Assembly: GCA_930367215.1 (NCBI GenBank)
Contig: OV884056.1
Location: forward strand, 88,981,285 to 89,045,284
Source of the DNA: Pollenia angustigena
Taxonomy: Eukaryota > Arthropoda > Insecta > Diptera > Polleniidae
Length of the DNA: 64,000 nucleotides
Direction: 5' to 3'
This document shows, one piece after another, positions 59,167 through 64,000 of this stretch. The position numbers were made by a program, and so were the translations under genes. Below the pieces are notes generated by a model. It searched no databases. It saw only the letters and a list, made by a program, of their open reading frames with translations, and was not told the DNA's origin. Every line of letters starts with the position of its first letter. Positions within the stretch are counted from its first letter, which is position 1.

Positions 59167-59616
59167 AGGCCAGTTTACACGGTAATACAATGTATTACGA
59201 CTTTGTAGAATCAAAATAATATGAAATTCTCTCCGTGTTTAAAAGAAAAAAATAAAAGTCTGTTGAGAGTATACTTTATGTTTACACGGATGGTATAAGT
59301 AAAATCAAAAATAATAGCAAAAAAGCAGATGGTTGCAGTTTTACAATTTTTACAAAAACAACATAAAAATTTCCTGAGTTGTTTTTGTAATTGTATAAAA
59401 ATGCTATCACCTTCAATATACTCCGTTAAAATGCACCTCTGGTGTGATGAAAATACATAAGTTTCTAAAATGGTTTAGAAAAAAACCATTTACCGACCGC
59501 TTGTCAGATTTTGTATTCGTATTCTCTCTTACTCAATGCATTTTGCTTTTACATGACAAGATTTTTCTCATTCTACATTATGTCGTAATACAATGTATTA
59601 CCGTGTAAACTGGCCT
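59167..59616 (+). mobile_element. 450-bp MITE, family D, intact (TTA duplication)
   Basis: AGGCCAGTTTACACGGTAAT and the following ACAATGTATTACGAC are inverted at the right with one change in 35 bp. TTA flanks at 59164-59166 and 59617-59619. It is the reference copy for 9248 and 10924. Confidence 0.95.
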
Positions 59617-59770
59617 TTAGTAATCTGTTTGGATTCATTCTTAGAACTTTATTAATATAAGAAAAATTTAACTTTAGAGTGGCGAGGTATAATGAATACA
59701 AACCAATGTAAGCAAGGTTTAAAGTTAATGGTGTTGGCAAATTTTGGTGAACCGTTTTCAAGTTATTTCA

Positions 59771-60820
59771 ATATATGTATCGGATGCGCCCAAATTTTGG
59801 ACATAACGCTATATCGCTAAAATTCGAGCTGATAGAAAAAAACTAAGTGCAGATTTGGATTGAGCGTCCCAAATTAAAAACAAAATTCTTAATCAACATC
59901 AATTTTGTTCCCTTGTGTTATTTCATACAAATTTTCTAAAATTCCAAAAATTTTATATGATAAATTTCGCAACGCAAGGTGAAGGAATTTACAAAATAAC
60001 CCACCCTTAAACCTTAATAAAGGTTTACAAAATAAATTTTGTATATTGTATGTACAGAAAAATTTTACAATTATTAGACACCAGCAGAATGTAATGCATT
60101 TTCTGGCCCGCTACGGCCTTCGTCAGCATTCTTTGTTAAATTTAATAATCGTTTATGAATATGGGCGCTTATCTTTAAAGCTTATTTCCGTTAAATTCCA
60201 ATACTTAATGGAGGGTATCATTGATTCAGCATTGCCGAATACAGTCTTCTTACAGTCTTCTTACAGCCTTCTTATACTGGTTTTTGTTCCTTTTTATCAT
60301 TGTCTGTATAATTTATCTTCTATTTGTTAATGTTAAAGAACTAGAAATTATTACAACCGGTTCCTGATTGTACTAATTTTAGAATCTTAAATTGTATGTA
60401 TCTAAAATTTATATACAAACATAAACTAACAATTTTTAACTTAAGAGAAATTTCTTCAACGACTTGTTTTTTTATAAGAGAATCTTGATTATTGCCTCAA
60501 TGAGTTAATGATCATTAAAGCGTTAAAATAATTAAGTAATTGCATTCGTAGCTTTTACGCTGTATTTCTTGGAAAAGATTTTTAGCAACAATAAAAAACC
60601 CAAGCATGAAATCTTAAGGATTGAAATACATTCAAAAGCAAAGAAAGTATTGTGGGTTTATGTAAAGCACTTCACAGCGGAATTTATAATAAAAAGTCTT
60701 ATCATAACAATTGGTCGAATAAGTTATCTGTAAATATGGAAATTTTATTATGTTCATATTTTTAATTTTAAGCATTAAACATTTTAACTGTATTGGAGGA
60801 AATCGTTATTTTTATACAAA
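59771..60820. other. intergenic DNA, nothing recognised
   Basis: CATTTTCTGGCCCGCTACGG near 60096 stands out by composition but has no partner here. The 94-codon frame at 60046-60330 has no recognisable domain. ATGGAGGGTATCATTGATTC near 60209 resembles the 3' end of the fly repeat. Confidence 0.35.
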
Positions 60821-60822
60821 AG

Positions 60823-61216
60823 TCAATTAACATGTTTCACATTGTTTGCTGAATATTTCTCTATCTTAACGTGAGTACGCTGTTCATCCTCCATTCCGCC
60901 TGCAGTATATCTGTCCGCTAGGCCGTCCCATAAACGAACGCGAAAGTGACTTTTGCGTTTGCTACACTTTATCGACTTAATAGCTGAATAAATTTTGATG
61001 AAATTGGAAATATAGGCTTTTTTTATTTTCAAACTAGGACCAAGAGGGGAACATAAGCAGAATTACTGCCTATCCGAAAATATCAAACCAATTTTGATGA
61101 AATTCGATTCATAGATAGATCTGCGTTAGTAAAACATGAGGGGACAGATGACAGCTTCTGCCTATCCGAAACTATTTGACCGATTTTGATGAAATTTAAA
61201 ACATATCGAGACCCTA
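60823..61216 (+). repeat. decayed fly repeat copy
   Basis: ATATCTGTCCGCTAGGCCGT and two successive blocks with TATCCGAAAMTATYNRACC and TTTTGATGAAATT correspond to the distal part of the 13345 and 57435 copies. It breaks off near 61216, where the next element appears to start. Confidence 0.6.
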
Positions 61217-61607
61217 TATTCAATAATTGCTATCTCAAAAAATTCAATTTCTCAGGAGAGCTTAAAAACTAGTTATTTCGCTTATTATTGAAAAAATTAA
61301 CAATGTGCCTTCCATAAGTTTGTTTAAATATTGCGGCTAATTTATACCTGTGGAAAAAATTTGATATTTTGCACTTGATTGCGTATTTTTTTGAGATAGC
61401 ATATTTTATTATATCAAAAAACAAATATTTTTTAAGAGATAGCATATTTTGTCGGAAAATAAAAATACGATTTTTTGAACAATATTTATTAATTAACCAT
61501 TTAATAAGATGTTTTATTGAATATTAGGTATAACAAAGGAAAAAACATAACAAAAAATGCTAAAAAAAAAAGATAATACATAATAAAAACTGATGTTATA
61601 ATGATGT

Positions 61608-61613
61608 TTATTT
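61608..61613 (-). terminator. poly(A) signal AATAAA of the DDE-like gene
   Basis: Canonical hexamer within 10 bases of the stop codon on the minus strand. Confidence 0.5.
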
Positions 61614-61616
61614 ATA

Positions 61617-63479
61617 CTATTTCTGGCATAAGTTATCGTAAAAGTAATGATATTCTTGCGGAATAACTTTTTTTAATTCTTGTAGATGTTTAAACTTATT
61701 TGGTTGTATTGGAAGTGGTCCAGAATGCAAAGGATTTGGTTCCTGCTTGCCTCCATATTTTTTTATTCGACACGGTATATCAGTGTATTCATCGTCGAAA
61801 TTAATTTTAAATTTGACGTTGCCGTTTGGAAGATAAATAAGCGAACGTAATTGTGATACTGTTGGATCATTTTTGCCTTTGCCAGGTCTTATACTATTAA
61901 AACGAAGTAGTTGGCTGTCATTATAATCTTTAAAAAAGTCGTGGTTTAAATAAACTGCATCGAAAGGTTTTTTTATGATCTTGTCATCAATTTTAACGGT
62001 TTTTCGAGCTTCTTTAGTATAATGTACATAATCAATAGGCAAATAAACCGAGTTGTTTTTCAATTTTTTCTCTATTTTGGCATGAGCGCTATCGCACTCC
62101 ATCTGGGTATGGCCCTTTTCTAGATACTTTTGCTCTATAATTTTATTATTTTCTATTGAAAAATTGGACAGCGCGTTAGATAAGAAGTTATTTCGGTTTT
62201 GATACCCGCAACCATCTGAAAAAATTATAATTGGCAGCTCATCAGATAAACAGTGCGTCTCAAGATGACTTATTATACAAGAAATAAATGACGAAGCAGT
62301 TAAGTCGCCATTTATTTCGCTCCACCAATAGTTTGTACACTGAAGGCTTCCAATATTGTACATGGTGAAATTGTGCACTTGTAAGCGTTGTTTATAGTAT
62401 ATAGCTGACGCATTAATATCAGGACAAAGTTTAACTGCTTGAGCATCCATTGTGAAAACATGACATAATCCATTTTGGGCATCAAGGTTATCTTGTTTTT
62501 TCTCAGTTTGAGCACGATCTTTTTTTACCAGATGTTCATTGTATACCTCTGAAGATATTTGTTTCGTTTTATAGCCCACACATGTGTCGCATTCATCATT
62601 GCGAGGTCTAAATATAGCTAAATTTTCTGCATCGAAGCATTTGGAAAATGTAAAATATGACATTGGCTTAACTTTGTTCGTTGAGCAATCAGTAAGGTAA
62701 GCATTATATACATCAGCTTTTGATGTAAAAGTTGCAGCGAGATACCTTTTGCTGGTTTTGTTACGACAATAATGACTTTCAACTCGGTCCAAATTATGCA
62801 AGTAATTTATTAGAAACGTCTTGGAAACAATGTTTTTAGAATCATTAACACCTTGTTGGTCGAGTATTTCAGGAGATGAAACTGGATTAATCAACCATCC
62901 TCTTAACATACCGCGATTTATGGATAGGGTTGATAGGAACATAATCTTACATACCTAAAGAGATTCACATTTGTAGGGAAGTTTAAAAAAAAATGTAAAT
63001 TTACATACCTGCACTAATTCATTTTTGAAAGGAAGTTTGTACAAAAATGAAATTTGTTTTTTTGAGTTTTCTGTTGTATTACATTTTTTAGCCGATTGCG
63101 AAACATGATCTTTTACAAACACCTTCTTAGCTTCCCAGGAATGCTTCCAAAAATCCTCAAAAATTTTGATTCTGTCCTCTTCCTCAAATTGATGACACTT
63201 TCTCAATTCACTATTTAAACAAAATGTTGAAGAACATTTGGGTCCTTGTTTTCTTTGAGGTTTTGGTATGTCTTGATGGATTTTTGTGTCTGATGTGGAA
63301 AATCCCAAATATTGTTTGCCTTTCACGCGTTTGATAGAATTAGTTTTACGCATCTTTGAACGAGAGTCGTGTTCTCTTTTAGATCTTTTGGAAACTATGT
63401 TTTCTTCATCCGATGAGGACTCATAATCCCTAGCAATAAGTTGTAGAGCATTGCCGTTCCAAGTATCTTCATCCATCAT
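61617..63479 (-). CDS. DDE/RNase H-like transposase-type protein, two exons
   Basis: Join of complement 63009-63479 and 61617-62954, 602 codons, intact. I start at MMDEDTWNG (63479). A longer frame from 63563 crosses a likely upstream intron (donor GTAAGT near 63542, acceptor TTTAG at 63481). The 54-bp intron has donor CAG/GTATGT and acceptor TTTAG, and splicing joins NELVQ to VCKIMFLSTL. N-terminal part: SSSDEEN, a basic region, a Cys/His-containing block (KCSSTFCLNSELRKCHQF) and FEDFWKHSWEAKKVFV. C-terminal part: NDECDTC near 275-282, FTMDAQAV (Asp about 327), IIFSDGCGYQNRN (Asp about 404) and EKGHTQMECDSAHAKIE (Glu 443/452). This D-D-E order fits an RNase H-fold transposase and resembles, from memory, a large uncharacterised insect multicopy family (DUF7869-like). 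AATAAA follows at 61608-61613. Confidence 0.8.
62955..63008 (-). other. 54-bp intron
   Basis: GTATGTAAATTT donor and TCTCTTTAG acceptor on the minus strand. Exon 2 begins with GTATGTAAGATT, a near copy of the donor sequence. If unspliced, the frame meets a stop. Confidence 0.8.
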
Positions 63480-64000
63480 ACTAAACCATATTGGGTATTT
63501 TATATATTTATGTGTAAATACATTAAGAGGATAACTTACCCAATTTGTAGTTATAAATTTCACGTAAATTGATAATAATTATGAATTATTGTTTAAGTCA
63601 ACAATTTTTGATTTTTATTACATTTCACATTTGACATTAACCGACATTGACGTCTAACGGAGGTTGTTGTTGTTATTTGTAGATTCAAGTACTTCATTTA
63701 CCTCTCTGATACACACCACACTCAAAAAAATCGGTTGGAAAATGTAGCTACTACAACAAAAACTAAAATTAGGAAATATATCTATCATTCTTCGCCAAAG
63801 GATTAAAAACTGCAATATCTCAAAAATTAGCTATTGGATAAAAAAAATTTCACCAGATTCGTGTTCAGCATGTCAATTACAATAAGATATGATGTAGATT
63901 TATAATAAATAAATTTATTTCAAAAATATTGTATTTTTAATATGAGAGATAGCATTTATTTCCAACAAAAAAAAATGTATTTTGAGATAGCATATTAACA

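Larger units (their letters stand above)
58290..59765 (-). pseudogene. non-LTR ORF2 C-terminal domain, broken
   Basis: In order on the minus strand: LKLNFSYINKVLRMNPNRLL, then the family D MITE, then LADNTNNLTGHNWEILNRLR and DFSSRYTSLVIKARGGLL. After another MITE comes ICTICNLDVSENTFHFIGVC followed by PIFNTYKLQYFGK. The last block is the CxxC...HxxxxC finger found after reverse transcriptase in several non-LTR clades. The frame shifts at the family D junction. The clade assignment is inferred from the tail and the finger. Confidence 0.75.
58017..59770 (-). mobile_element. non-LTR retrotransposon 3' part with (TAA)n tail, interrupted by two MITEs
   Basis: The minus strand carries the C-terminal part of an ORF2 (see pseudogene) and ends in a run of TAA/AAT triplets (plus-strand 58018-58044). 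TAA-repeat tails are known from I-type elements. Two MITEs, 58473-58890 and 59167-59616, were inserted later. The 5' part is missing. Confidence 0.7.
61217..64000 (-). mobile_element. candidate unclassified DNA transposon (right end outside the window)
   Basis: ATTGCTATCTCAAAA at about 61225 is inverted as TTTTGAGATAGCATATTA at 63979-63996. Further direct copies of GAGATAGCAT lie at about 61392, 61440 and 63946, forming terminal and subterminal repeats around the two-exon DDE-like gene. The left boundary coincides with the break in the fly repeat. The right terminus and target duplication cannot be read, so this is inferred from one visible end and repeat layout. Confidence 0.5.

Noticed and set aside
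63480..63563. Upstream start of the DDE-like gene at 63563
   Set aside because: The extra N-terminal residues span a likely intron (GTAAGT to TTTAG); splicing it puts the upstream ATG out of frame, so MMDED is the better start.

Overview
The window is strongly AT-rich eukaryotic DNA, most likely from a brachyceran (higher) fly. The support is indirect: a 54-bp intron, jockey-like and (TAA)-tailed non-LTR retrotransposons, a mariner relic, a Helitron relic, and a dispersed repeat carrying the ATGTCCGTCCGTC signature that I associate with fly genomes. Gene density is very low. Most of the sequence is layered transposable elements, often inserted into each other, so target-site duplications (TSDs) and paralogous empty sites can be read directly.

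Host-like coding sequence is sparse. A C-terminal exon of a chymotrypsin-fold serine protease with its own poly(A) signal lies at 3283-3890. A candidate first exon with a signal peptide and a splice donor lies at 27114-27180. An interrupted minus-strand membrane or secreted protein frame lies at 27434-27865. The best intact gene is a two-exon minus-strand gene (61617-63479, 602 codons joined) for a protein with a DDE/RNase H-like motif series. It is bracketed by repeats of a TGCTATCTCAAAA motif and looks like the gene of a poorly described transposon that runs off the right edge.

Layout: 1-3.9 kb, MITEs, a dispersed ATGTCA-rich repeat and the protease exon. 3.9-10.1 kb, nested TA- and TWA-flanked MITEs. 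10.5-15.8 kb, one 5.3-kb hAT element (8-bp TSD) carrying a dead transposase and at least six later insertions. 17.4-20 kb, Helitron 5' end and dead PIF1-like helicase. 20-24 kb, unresolved repeats. 24-26.7 kb, a 461-bp tandem array interrupted by an insertion that itself contains a hAT MITE. 27-28 kb, gene fragments. 28.5-34.3 kb, MITEs and copies of the fly repeat. 34.3-36.2 kb, a hAT fold-back element with a tRNA-derived SINE in its loop. 36-47 kb, fold-backs, dead transposases, MITEs and a 180-bp perfect palindrome. 47-61 kb, more fly repeats, a jockey relic, SINE copies and an interrupted non-LTR element. 61.2-64 kb, the candidate new transposon.

The most striking pattern is that at least sixteen insertions of many otherwise unrelated sequence families are flanked by 3-bp TTA or TAA duplications, and that many of their ends share a core close to GGNTCACACG. 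This points to one PIF/Harbinger-type machinery having mobilised many unrelated sequences. Coordinates were read by eye and boundaries may be off by a base or two.
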